In this document: positions 1 through 7,583 of the stretch, in pieces | How positions within the stretch are numbered: the first letter of the stretch is position 1 | Layout: each line of letters opens with the position of its first letter | Source: Bacteroidales bacterium | GTDB lineage: Bacteria > Bacteroidota > Bacteroidia > Bacteroidales > DTU049 | DNA length: 11,995 nt | Assembly (NCBI GenBank): GCA_030017935.1 | Contig: JASEGF010000036.1 | Span: 1,295-13,289, forward strand | Direction of reading: 5' to 3' | Position numbers and translations under genes: made by a program | Notes under the pieces: generated by a model | Databases searched by the model: none | The model's input: only the letters and a program-made list of their open reading frames with translations | What the model was told of the DNA's origin: nothing

Positions 1-2125
1 TATACATTAAAGGGAAATTACGACTAGGTGCTACATTGAGAATTTTTTTCAAAAGACTATTAAATATTTTTTGTTTTAAAAAGAAATTATAAAACCAAGG
101 AATCAATTTAAAAAATGATTGTATTTGAGAAATATAGGCAATAGCTAATGTTCTGAGTGGTATATGATGGTCTCGGTACCAATGTTGTAGAAATTCTGTT
201 TTATATTTTGCCATATCTACATTAGATGGGCATTCAGCTTTGCACAATTTACAAACTAAACATAAATCTAGCACTTCATAAAGTTCTTTGCTATCAAACA
301 GATTTTTGTTTTTATTATTTGTTAATATTTCTCTTAATGCATTAGCTCTAGCACGAGTAGAATTTTTTTTATCTAAAGTAGCTTGATAAGAGGGACACAT
401 GCCACCAGTAGCCCAATGCAATTTATGACAATCTGAAGAACCATTACATTTTTCTATTGCTCTAATCATTCCTAATTCATCCGAAAAATCATAATATGTC
501 GTAATATCAGGAGTTGATCTATCAGGTGTGTATCGTAATGAGCTATCCATGGGAGGAGAATCAACAATTTTCCCTGGATTAAATATATTATTGGGATCCC
601 AATTTTGTTTTATTGCTTTGAAAATAGAATAAATTTCTTCACCAAAAACTATTGGAATAAATTCTCCACGTAGCCTCCCATCTCCATGTTCACCACTGAG
701 TGAACCTCTGTATTTTTTAACTAATTCTGCAGTTTTTTCTGCTATAGTTCTGAATCTTTTAATATCATTTGAGCTTTTCAGGTTTAGTACTGGGCGCAAA
801 TGCAGCTCACCTGTTGCTAAATGTCCGTAATATACACAAGATAGATTTAGACGCTGTAATTCTATATTTAAATCTTCAATAAAATTAGATAAATCTTCAG
901 GTCTGATGGCTGTGTCTTCTATGACAGCAACAGGTTTAGCATCACCTACCATATTTGAGAGTACACCTAGTCCAGCTTTTCTCAGAGCCCATACTTTATT
1001 CATATCTGGTCCGAATATCAATGGAAATGCATACCCAAAATGATTATCTTTCAATTCTTCTTCGATTTTTTTAGCTTTTTTTATAATCTCATCCTTATCA
1101 TTTCCCCATATTTCTACTATCATTATTGCTGCTGGGTCTCCTTCTACAAAAAATCTATTTCTTTTTTGTGTGAAGTTCTCTTTTGTTAAATCTAGTATTG
1201 CCTTGTCTATTAGCTCCACGCTTGTAGGATTGTGATTCAATGCTATTAAGTTTGCTGCAAAAGCATCGAATAAAGAGTTTAAATGTACACATAGTAAGCC
1301 TTGCTCTTGTGTTGGCAGTTCTATTAGGTTTAATTTTATTTCGCTAAACATTGATAAGGTACCTTCGCTACCAGCTAATAATTTTGAAATATTAAAATTA
1401 TTTTTTTCTGTTGAGAAAATATTAGTATTTAACAAGCTATCTACAGCATAGCCCATATTTCTTCTTTTGACATCAGGATGTGGGAAGTTATTTTGTATCA
1501 ATCTTACATTTTTTTCATTAGAAAATAATTGATTGAAATATTTATAAATATTTCCCTCTAAATTATTCAAACCACATTTATATGCGAAAGTATCTTTATC
1601 AATATCATTAAAAATCACTTCGCTGCCATCACTTAATATTGTTTTAACAGATAATACGTGGTCTCGTACAGATCCATAAATCAGAGAATGTGCTCCACAA
1701 CTATTATTACCTAGCATACCTCCTATCATACATCTATTACTAGTACTGGTTTCAGGGCCGAAAAGTAGATTATATTTTTTTAATTCTCTATTTAATGCAT
1801 CTAAAATCACTCCTGGTTCTACAATTGCGTATTTTTCTTTAGGATTTATTTCGATTATTTTATTGAAATGTTTAGATACATCTACTACTAAACCGCTGCC
1901 TACGACTTGCCCAGCGAGAGATGTACCTGCTGTTCTAGGTATTAAACTTATGGAATTTTCATTAGCAAAACTAATTATTGCTTTCAGATCGTCCACATCT
2001 TTAGGATATACTACCCCGAGTGGAGTTTCCTTGTAAACTGATGCATCTGTAGAATAAATGATTTTATGCAAGGTATCAGTATATAATTCTCCTTGTAGAT
2101 TATTTTTTAGCCAATCAAAGTTCAT
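1..2125 (-). CDS. FAD-linked oxidase / Fe-S fusion protein (YdiJ/GlcD-GlpC type), C-terminus cut off by window edge
   Basis: About 708 codons are visible from the ATG at 2125, with no stop before the left edge. The N-terminal half is a PCMH-type FAD-binding domain: RTAGTSLAGQ at residues 64-73 and GGMLGNNSCGAHS with GSVRDHV at about 135-157. The middle is the FAD-oxidase C-terminal domain, with GHLATGELHLRP near 433-444 and SGEHGDGRLRGEF near 476-488. A ferredoxin-like part follows: C560, C566 and C577 in CNGSSDC...GGMCPSY, then TRARANALRE, then CLVCKLCKAECP with C622, C625, C628 and C632. This order is that of the large family that includes E. coli YdiJ, a D-2-hydroxyglutarate dehydrogenase; family members oxidise D-2-hydroxyacids and pass electrons through Fe-S clusters to an acceptor. 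The missing C-terminus should carry the cysteine-rich CCG domains. No signal peptide or membrane segment is visible, so it is probably cytoplasmic. The substrate cannot be read from sequence. A promoter box lies 7 nt upstream. Confidence 0.9.
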   Translation of the reverse strand, partial: MNFDWLKNNLQGELYTDTLHKIIYSTDASVYKETPLGVVYPKDVDDLKAIISFANENSISLIPRTAGTSLAGQVVGSGLVVDVSKHFNKIIEINPKEKYAIVEPGVILDALNRELKKYNLLFGPETSTSNRCMIGGMLGNNSCGAHSLIYGSVRDHVLSVKTILSDGSEVIFNDIDKDTFAYKCGLNNLEGNIYKYFNQLFSNEKNVRLIQNNFPHPDVKRRNMGYAVDSLLNTNIFSTEKNNFNISKLLAGSEGTLSMFSEIKLNLIELPTQEQGLLCVHLNSLFDAFAANLIALNHNPTSVELIDKAILDLTKENFTQKRNRFFVEGDPAAIMIVEIWGNDKDEIIKKAKKIEEELKDNHFGYAFPLIFGPDMNKVWALRKAGLGVLSNMVGDAKPVAVIEDTAIRPEDLSNFIEDLNIELQRLNLSCVYYGHLATGELHLRPVLNLKSSNDIKRFRTIAEKTAELVKKYRGSLSGEHGDGRLRGEFIPIVFGEEIYSIFKAIKQNWDPNNIFNPGKIVDSPPMDSSLRYTPDRSTPDITTYYDFSDELGMIRAIEKCNGSSDCHKLHWATGGMCPSYQATLDKKNSTRARANALREILTNNKNKNLFDSKELYEVLDLCLVCKLCKAECPSNVDMAKYKTEFLQHWYRDHHIPLRTLAIAYISQIQSFFKLIPWFYNFFLKQKIFNSLLKKILNVAPSRNFPLMY

Positions 2126-2132
2126 TTTTTTG

Positions 2133-2140
2133 CAAAAATA
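2133..2140 (-). promoter_or_regulatory. TAnnTTTG -7 promoter box of the FAD oxidase gene
   Basis: Read on the minus strand this is TATTTTTG, an exact match to the Bacteroidota -7 element TAnnTTTG. Only 7 nt separate it from the ATG at 2125, so the transcript would be leaderless or nearly so. I see no -33 TTTG at a suitable distance. The match is direct; promoter activity is inferred. Confidence 0.55.
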
Positions 2141-2175
2141 AAATTTATTTAAATTCTATAGAAAAAGAATTCTTA

Positions 2176-3702
2176 TTAAGAACAATGTCCTTCATTTAGT
2201 AAATCTTTGAGTTCTTTTACTGGATTAAATGTAGTTAGTGGTACATTTACAAAAATTGTCAGCCAGTAACCCATAGCACCATTCCATAAACCTGGATGCT
2301 CTAAAGCTAATATATCTTTGCCTTTAAATGATTTGTCGGAGATGAAATATGTATCTTCCATGATATAATCTAAAAGATTAAATTTTTCTCCAATATAATT
2401 ATATGGGTAGCAAACGATATCTACAGGATTGAAGTGAGTAGAGCTATCCCAGATCTTTTTTTGACTAGGATCATTCATATTTACCTGAGCAGACTCTATT
2501 ATTTGCAATGATTCTTCACTGTTTTCGTCATTAATGATAAAAGGTCCACCACCCGGAGCTCCAGTATTTTTTACCATACCAGCTATTCTAATAGGGCGAT
2601 TTAATAGAGAAAATAGATAATCAATTTTTTCCATTTTGTCCAAGCTAAAAATATAATCATTTATGGGCTGTTGCCATTCATTTTTGCAATAGTTCAGCAT
2701 CTCATCTAGATCCATTTCTGATAGATTAGCATCATCTAGCATAATAAGGAATGACTGCACTTGTTCCACTACGTCCATCAATAAACCACCTAATATTTTC
2801 TTGTATTCAATTGTATCATCTTTTCTATTGTCTAGTGTTACATTATCAATATTTTTAATAAAAATGATTTCCTCATTCAAATCATTGAGATTCTCTATCA
2901 GTGCACCATGACCACCTGGTCTGAAAATTATATTATTCATCTCATCTCTTACTAATTCTAAATTATCTTTGTATAGAGCCACCGTATCTGTACTTGGCTT
3001 TTGAAAACTATAAGTAATATTTATTTCGGTATCATATTGTTTTTTATAAGAATCTAAAATTCTATTTAAAAGAACATTAAACATTTGCTCATGCTCAGGG
3101 CTAATGGTGAAATGTATGTTTACACCATTATTATCTTTAGCATAATGAATACCCTCTATGATATGTTCTTCTAATGCAGTACGATAGCCATCTGTATATT
3201 TATGAAAAGGCAAAAGTGCTTTGGGTTTAGCTTGTAAATTTAATCCTTCTTTGTCTAAAACTAGGTGAACTATCAAATCAAATTTCTTCTCTTCAATAAC
3301 TTGTTCATAGTTATACCCTTGCATAGCTAGTACCTTTTCTAAGTCTTCGAAAAAAGCAAATTTTTTAATATTATCAAAAAACCATTCTAGTCCTTTAGTG
3401 CTAGGATGATCTTTATCAAAATTATCTAAATACTGATACAGAGCCTTAAACATACGTGTAGCAGCACCAGACGCAGGTACAAATTTTGTAATTGTATAAA
3501 AATATTGATCTTTTTCAAATTTATTTTTGTAATAAATTTTTTTGTCATCAGTTAGTTCTATTATTCCGTCATTTATTGTAGCAGGTCTTAAAAGTTCTAC
3601 AAATTTCATCCCAGATTTTAAGATTTCCATTTGTCTATTTACCTCTTCTGTGGTGAGGCCATGATGTGTGATATGATCGATATCTTTTTGTGTAAATTCC
3701 AT
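2176..3702 (-). CDS. DUF4301 family protein, probable nucleotidyltransferase-fold (UDP-sugar pyrophosphorylase-like) enzyme
   Basis: A complete 508-residue protein, recognised as the DUF4301 family of Bacteroidota, which has no assigned function that I know of. Its motif order resembles GT-A-fold nucleotidyltransferases, especially UDP-sugar pyrophosphorylases. There is a glycine loop, VPASGAATRM, at residues 75-84; a PKALLPFHKY lysine motif at 160-169, like the PKxLLP of sugar nucleotidyltransferases; a strand IHFTISPEHE at 196-205; SFQKPSTDT at 232-240; RPGGHGALIENL at 261-272, like the PPGHGD loop; and IFIKNIDN at 280-287, like the FVxNxDN metal/sugar motif. A conserved-looking VKNTGAPGGGPF lies at 377-388. 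Family membership is confident; the reaction (activation of a sugar phosphate with a nucleoside triphosphate) is my inference. No signal peptide or membrane segment is seen. The ATG start is supported by a promoter box 16 nt upstream. It is co-directional with the oxidase gene 50 bp downstream, but each has its own promoter box. Confidence 0.88.
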   Translation of the reverse strand: MEFTQKDIDHITHHGLTTEEVNRQMEILKSGMKFVELLRPATINDGIIELTDDKKIYYKNKFEKDQYFYTITKFVPASGAATRMFKALYQYLDNFDKDHPSTKGLEWFFDNIKKFAFFEDLEKVLAMQGYNYEQVIEEKKFDLIVHLVLDKEGLNLQAKPKALLPFHKYTDGYRTALEEHIIEGIHYAKDNNGVNIHFTISPEHEQMFNVLLNRILDSYKKQYDTEINITYSFQKPSTDTVALYKDNLELVRDEMNNIIFRPGGHGALIENLNDLNEEIIFIKNIDNVTLDNRKDDTIEYKKILGGLLMDVVEQVQSFLIMLDDANLSEMDLDEMLNYCKNEWQQPINDYIFSLDKMEKIDYLFSLLNRPIRIAGMVKNTGAPGGGPFIINDENSEESLQIIESAQVNMNDPSQKKIWDSSTHFNPVDIVCYPYNYIGEKFNLLDYIMEDTYFISDKSFKGKDILALEHPGLWNGAMGYWLTIFVNVPLTTFNPVKELKDLLNEGHCS

Positions 3703-3718
3703 AGCTGATTTATTTATG

Positions 3719-3726
3719 CAAATTTA
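3719..3726 (-). promoter_or_regulatory. TAnnTTTG -7 promoter box of the DUF4301 gene
   Basis: The minus strand reads TAAATTTG, an exact TAnnTTTG match, 16 nt before the ATG at 3702. No clear -33 TTTG is found at the expected distance of about 20 nt. There is no purine-rich Shine-Dalgarno sequence between box and start. Confidence 0.55.
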
Positions 3727-3840
3727 ATAATTTTATTTCTTTGTATTAAAGGGATAAATCATATAAAGACAATGCTATATACAATTAACAATAAACTACT
3801 GACAACAATTTGAATTAAAAAATTAGAAAAACCTCTTATC

Positions 3841-3878
3841 TTAAACTGATATAATTTATAGTTTAATGAACTTTAAAC
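3841..3878. repeat. Cluster of TTAAAC/GTTTAA inverted half-sites
   Basis: TTAAACT (3841-3847) and AGTTTAA (3860-3866) form an inverted repeat with a 12-nt spacer. GTTTAA (3861-3866) and TTAAAC (3873-3878) form a second one that shares the middle arm. It lies about 140 bp upstream of the DUF4301 start. It could be an operator or a chance product of AT-rich sequence; I cannot decide. Confidence 0.3.
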
Positions 3879-3908
3879 ATTTTACTTAAATCTTTAATCC
3901 CTTCAATC

Positions 3909-4015
3909 ATCACTTATCACCTATTCTCCTCGTCTCCCCATCTCCTCGTCACCCAGTCTCTCCGTCACCTATCACTCATCACTCATCACTAATCACTTAT
4001 CATTAATCACTTATC
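3909..4015. repeat. Phased short tandem array of degenerate 7- to 9-bp units
   Basis: The + strand divides without gaps into units that nearly all begin RTC. Reading left to right: atcactt, atcacct, attctcctc, gtctcccc, atctcctc, gtcaccca, gtctctcc, gtcacct, atcactc, atcactc, atcacta, atcactt, atcatta, atcactt, then a partial atc. The outer units are 7-mers of the type ATCACTN. The inner ones are mostly C-rich 8-mers of the type RTCTCCYC. G occurs only four times on this strand, each time as the first base of a unit. The array is richer in C than the surrounding DNA. It resembles the short tandemly repeated repetitive sequences known from cyanobacteria; function unknown. On the TPR mRNA strand the 7-mers read AGTGAT, which places TGA in shifting frames. 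Confidence 0.85.
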
Positions 4016-4022
4016 AAAAGCG

Positions 4023-5240
4023 TCAATGACAAATTTTATCGTAAGAAGCTTTAGCCTCTAAATAACCCAAATTCATAGATTGTTGTAAATCGGCACATGC
4101 ACTAGTCCTATCTCCATTAATATCCCACACTATAGCTCTATAATAATAAGCTCTGCCACTAGGATTTAGCTTTATTGCATTATTCAAATTTTCTAAAGCT
4201 TGAGAGTATAATTTTTTATTAATGTAATAAATACCAAGCTCTTCATATGCTAAAGTATTTTTAGAATTCAGATAAAGGGCTCTACGAATATCATTCAGAG
4301 GATCTTTATTAATAAATCTTTTTGCCATTGCTCTATAAACATAAGCTGTATCATAATTTGGTCTTAAAGAAATAGCAATGTTAAGTGTATTTATTGCTGA
4401 TTCATAAATTTTCTGATCAATGAATATTTTCCCTAGAAGCATATGGTAATATGCATTTTTTTCTTCATAATTATTGATTAATAATTCTAATGCATGCTGT
4501 GCCTCTGACAATTTATTATCTTTCATAGCCATATTTAGATAAGTAATTAACATTTCTCGAGTATAGAAATTATGAGATATCGCATTTGAGTAATCTGTGA
4601 AAGCTTCATTATTTTTCATAAGCTCTAAATTAATATCTCCTTTTAGACAATACGCTTCACCTATTAGATTACCTTTATTTATTAGATTATTACAATCTTT
4701 TAGAGCATTATCATATTGGTTTAAGTTTTTATAAATATGAGCTCTCTTTAAAAGATATTTGTATTCTGTATGCTGTTCAGAGATTAAAAAATTAATTTCA
4801 TTTAGAGCATTATCATAATCTTTTAAAGAAATATATGTTGCTACTAATAATGAATGTGCAGGATAGAAATATTTATTTTGAGAAATTACGTCTATGAGGT
4901 CATTTATTGCTTCTTTATACATTTTATCATTATAGTAGTACTCAGCTCTCATAAATAGAGCTGGAGCAAAATCTTTTTTCATCGTTAAAACCTGATTTAT
5001 TTGGTTCATAGCTTCATTTTTATTATTTAAAGTCATATAGCACTTGGCTTTAGCTAGATAAGCGTCATAATAAAATTTATTCAAAGCGATAGCTTTATCA
5101 TAGTAGATGATAGCTTGTTTGCAATTATTATTCTTATAAGCATTTTCTGCTAAAACAAAAAAATCATAAGCAGATTGCTGAGAGTAAATATTTGATATTA
5201 ATGACACAAAAATCAAAATAAAACTAAAAATTTTTCTCAT
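4023..5240 (-). CDS. Exported tetratricopeptide-repeat (TPR) protein
   Basis: A 405-residue protein starting MRKIFSF. Residues 1 to about 20 form a Sec signal peptide: a basic n-region, a hydrophobic core FILIFVSLI, and probable cleavage just before QQ. It has no lipobox cysteine, so it is probably periplasmic or surface-exposed. The rest is a run of about ten or eleven TPR helix pairs; typical fragments are NNCKQAIIYYDKAIALN near the N-terminus, YESAINTLNIAISLRPN in the middle and YSQALENLNNAIKLNPS near the end. The C-terminal GDRTSACADLQQSMNLGY...C is a tail common in Bacteroidota TPR proteins. TPR domains bind other proteins; the partner is unknown and no catalytic domain is seen. The ATG at 5240 is preferred over an in-frame TTG at 5261, because that TTG is the last three bases of the promoter box and the upstream residues would spoil the signal peptide. 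The gene is divergent from ppiD across a 106-bp gap. Confidence 0.9.
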   Translation of the reverse strand: MRKIFSFILIFVSLISNIYSQQSAYDFFVLAENAYKNNNCKQAIIYYDKAIALNKFYYDAYLAKAKCYMTLNNKNEAMNQINQVLTMKKDFAPALFMRAEYYYNDKMYKEAINDLIDVISQNKYFYPAHSLLVATYISLKDYDNALNEINFLISEQHTEYKYLLKRAHIYKNLNQYDNALKDCNNLINKGNLIGEAYCLKGDINLELMKNNEAFTDYSNAISHNFYTREMLITYLNMAMKDNKLSEAQHALELLINNYEEKNAYYHMLLGKIFIDQKIYESAINTLNIAISLRPNYDTAYVYRAMAKRFINKDPLNDIRRALYLNSKNTLAYEELGIYYINKKLYSQALENLNNAIKLNPSGRAYYYRAIVWDINGDRTSACADLQQSMNLGYLEAKASYDKICH

Positions 5241-5258
5241 AGAAATTAGATTATCAGA

Positions 5259-5291
5259 CAAAATTAAAATAATAAATTTAATAAAGACAAA
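5259..5291 (-). promoter_or_regulatory. Bacteroidota-type promoter (-33 TTTG, -7 TAnnTTTG) of the TPR gene
   Basis: On the minus strand TTTG (5291-5288) is followed after 21 nt by TAATTTTG (5266-5259), matching both Bacteroidota promoter elements at a normal spacing. The box ends 18 nt before the ATG at 5240. This is the most complete promoter in the window. Confidence 0.6.
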
Positions 5292-5322
5292 AATAAATGA
5301 TAATTATTTATGAATTTTAAAT

Positions 5323-5330
5323 TATTTTTG
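5323..5330 (+). promoter_or_regulatory. TAnnTTTG -7 promoter box of the ppiD-like gene
   Basis: TATTTTTG is an exact TAnnTTTG match 16 nt before the ATG at 5347. No -33 TTTG is visible on this strand. It lies back-to-back with the TPR promoter in the same 106-bp divergent gap. Confidence 0.55.
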
Positions 5331-5346
5331 CATAAAAATATAAATT

Positions 5347-7488
5347 ATGGCTGTAATAGAAAAAATTAGAAAGCGATCTTTATTGTTATTAATAGCAATC
5401 GGTGGAGCAATGGTACTTTTCATATTAAGTGATTTATTATGGAAAGGTGGTGGTGGTAGACGTAGAATAGATCCAATAGCTAAGATATCTAATGAGGCTA
5501 TTAATTATCAAGAATTTGATAATAAAATTGTAGAGCAAGAGATATTTATGAAGTTGCAATATGGAGAAAATTACAATTTCTCACCAGAGGAACAACATCA
5601 AATAAATAATTTTGCTTTAGAACAATTGATAAACGAAAAAATTATTGATAAAGAATTTAAAAAAGCAAATATTAGTATTAGTGATGCAGAAATAGCTAGT
5701 TTATTCACTGGTAAATTAGTTCATCCATTTATTCGTCAGATATTCACTGATCCTCAAACAGGTCAATTTGATCCTAGAGTAGTACAAAATTATCTAGATA
5801 ATCTAGAAACTATGCCCGAAGATCAACAAAAACAATGGTATGCTATCGAAGGAGTAGTTTTAGACGAGCATAAATTTCAAAAATATTTCGGAATAGTTTC
5901 TAAAGCTTATTATCTTCCATCTAAATTAATTAATCAAAAATTAAATGATTACAATAACGAGCGCACAATACAACTCATGGGACTAAAATATTCCACAATT
6001 AATAATGATGAAATAAAAGTTTCTGATGATGACTTAAAGAAATATTATGATGAACATTTGTATATGTTTAAAACTGATCCTTTTGTAGATATTGATTTTG
6101 TGATTTTTGATATTTTGCCTTCTAAAAATGATTTAGCAAAAATAGAAGTTTATATTCAGGAAGCATACGATTCATTGAGAAATTGCAGTCCAGATAGAAT
6201 CCCTATTGTCGTTAATCAATTTTCTAAAATACCATTCGATTCTGTATATGTAAAAATAACTGATTTGCCTCCTCAAGCTGATACCCTTACTAAGGCTAGC
6301 AGAGGAACCATATTAGGCCCATACCAATACAATAATGCTTGGTACATCACTTCAATATTAGATGAAAAAATCATCTCAGACAGTGTGAAAGCTAAACATA
6401 TTTTAATAGCTTATAAAGGAGCAAATAGATCTAATGAGAATGTTACTCGTACAAAAGAAGAAGCCGAAAAATTAGCAGATAGTTTATATAATATTCTCAG
6501 ATCTACTAAAGATACTAATCTTTTTGTACAATTTGTTAAAAATTATAGCGATGATCAAGCTAGTGTACAAACTAATGGAGATTTAGGATGGTTTACAGAG
6601 GGTACAATGATAAAACCTTTTAATGATGCTTGTTTTGCTACACCAGCAGGGCAATACACTAAGGTAGAAACTGATTTTGGCATACATATCATTTATGTGG
6701 AAGATAAAACAATGCCAGTACCAAAATATTTAGTAGCTAATATTGTTTATCCTATCGAACCTAGTAGCGAAACAATGGATAGCATTTACAATGTAGCAAA
6801 TAGCTTTGCAATTTCTGCTAAAACAGCTAAAGATTTTGAAAATCAAATTATTGAAAAAGGTTATAATAAACGTACTGCCGAAAGGGTCAAAAATGAAGAT
6901 TTTACCATTCCTGGCATAGAAAACGGTAGAGAAATTATAAGATGGGCATATAATAAAGAAACTAAAGTGAGTACTGTATCAGCTGTCTTTGATTTAACAT
7001 CTGAAAATAAAGAAGTTGTAGTATTATTAAAATATAGACAAGAAGATAAAAAGCCTTATCTGACTTTCGAAAGAGTAAAAGAAGAAATCCGTCCTTTTGT
7101 GATAAAAGAGAAAAAAGCAGATATTTTAGTTAAAAAAATTAATGATGCTAAAACAAATGATTTACTAACATTAACACAAAAATTGAATGCACAGTTAGAT
7201 ACAACAGTAATAACATTTAATTCCTATAGCTTACAATTTTATGGACCAGAGCCTAAGGTTATTGGCACAATGTCTATCATTCCTGCTCAAAAGATTAGTG
7301 ATCCTATCAAGGGTGAAGGTGCTGTATTTGTAGGTAAAGTGATAGAAGAACATCAACGTGCTAATATAGATGCAAATGCATTAAGAATGCAAGAGAACCA
7401 AATGCATAATTCTAAAGTCAATTACGAGCTAACTAATTCTCTAAAAAAAGTATATGAAGTAATAGATAACAGAACTTTGTATTATTAA
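5347..7488 (+). CDS. ppiD: PpiD-like membrane-anchored peptidyl-prolyl cis-trans isomerase (SurA-N / parvulin)
   Basis: A complete 713-residue protein. A short basic cytoplasmic start (MAVIEKIRKR) leads into one membrane segment at about residues 11-31, then a GGGGRRR linker. The main body lies in the periplasm. A SurA-N/PpiD-N chaperone region follows, with the typical sequence QEFDNKIVEQE and LEQLINEKIIDKE. Residues about 345-453 are a parvulin rotamase domain: KAKHILI with H351, GDLGWFTEGTMIKPFNDA, and TDFGIHIIYVED. The segment before it ends in GTILGPYQYNNAWYI (320-334), which looks like the end of a second, degenerate parvulin domain. The C-terminal part is helical and has no motif I recognise. 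The family helps newly exported envelope proteins fold. Its length and plan fit the Bacteroidota form of PpiD. A strong hairpin terminator follows 18 nt after the stop, so the gene is probably transcribed alone. Confidence 0.9.
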   Translation: MAVIEKIRKRSLLLLIAIGGAMVLFILSDLLWKGGGGRRRIDPIAKISNEAINYQEFDNKIVEQEIFMKLQYGENYNFSPEEQHQINNFALEQLINEKIIDKEFKKANISISDAEIASLFTGKLVHPFIRQIFTDPQTGQFDPRVVQNYLDNLETMPEDQQKQWYAIEGVVLDEHKFQKYFGIVSKAYYLPSKLINQKLNDYNNERTIQLMGLKYSTINNDEIKVSDDDLKKYYDEHLYMFKTDPFVDIDFVIFDILPSKNDLAKIEVYIQEAYDSLRNCSPDRIPIVVNQFSKIPFDSVYVKITDLPPQADTLTKASRGTILGPYQYNNAWYITSILDEKIISDSVKAKHILIAYKGANRSNENVTRTKEEAEKLADSLYNILRSTKDTNLFVQFVKNYSDDQASVQTNGDLGWFTEGTMIKPFNDACFATPAGQYTKVETDFGIHIIYVEDKTMPVPKYLVANIVYPIEPSSETMDSIYNVANSFAISAKTAKDFENQIIEKGYNKRTAERVKNEDFTIPGIENGREIIRWAYNKETKVSTVSAVFDLTSENKEVVVLLKYRQEDKKPYLTFERVKEEIRPFVIKEKKADILVKKINDAKTNDLLTLTQKLNAQLDTTVITFNSYSLQFYGPEPKVIGTMSIIPAQKISDPIKGEGAVFVGKVIEEHQRANIDANALRMQENQMHNSKVNYELTNSLKKVYEVIDNRTLYY

Positions 7489-7505
7489 AATTTTAAAATA
7501 ATTAA

Positions 7506-7546
7506 AAAAAATAAGCTCTAATATAAAAAATTAGAGCTTATTTTTT
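7506..7546 (+). terminator. Perfect hairpin terminator after the ppiD-like gene
   Basis: The left arm (7506-7522) and right arm (7530-7546) are perfect 17-bp complements with a 7-nt loop (ataaaaa). The core is AAGCTCTAAT / ATTAGAGCTT, and the right arm ends in six T. This is an intrinsic terminator 18 nt after the ppiD stop. Since the left arm starts with a run of A, it could also work on the other strand, but no leftward gene ends here. Confidence 0.9.
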
Positions 7547-7583
7547 CAAAATTCTTTTTTAGAAGATTTTACATTAAAATTCT

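Larger units (their letters stand above)
3703..4022. other. Non-coding spacer between the DUF4301 and TPR genes
   Basis: These 320 bases contain no credible ORF. From left to right they hold the -7 box of the DUF4301 gene (3719-3726), an AT-rich stretch with no recognised motif, a set of TTAAAC/GTTTAA half-sites at 3841-3878, and the phased short-repeat array at 3909-4015, which runs to within 7 nt of the TPR gene's stop codon. Both flanking genes are on the minus strand, so the array lies in the 3' untranslated region of the TPR gene. Confidence 0.7.

Noticed and set aside
2166..2176. AAGAATTCTT palindrome after the DUF4301 stop as a terminator
   Set aside because: It is a loopless palindrome of only 10 bp, so it cannot form a useful hairpin.
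3909..4015. CRISPR array
   Set aside because: The units are 7-9 bp with no spacers and no cas gene nearby; it is a simple degenerate tandem array.
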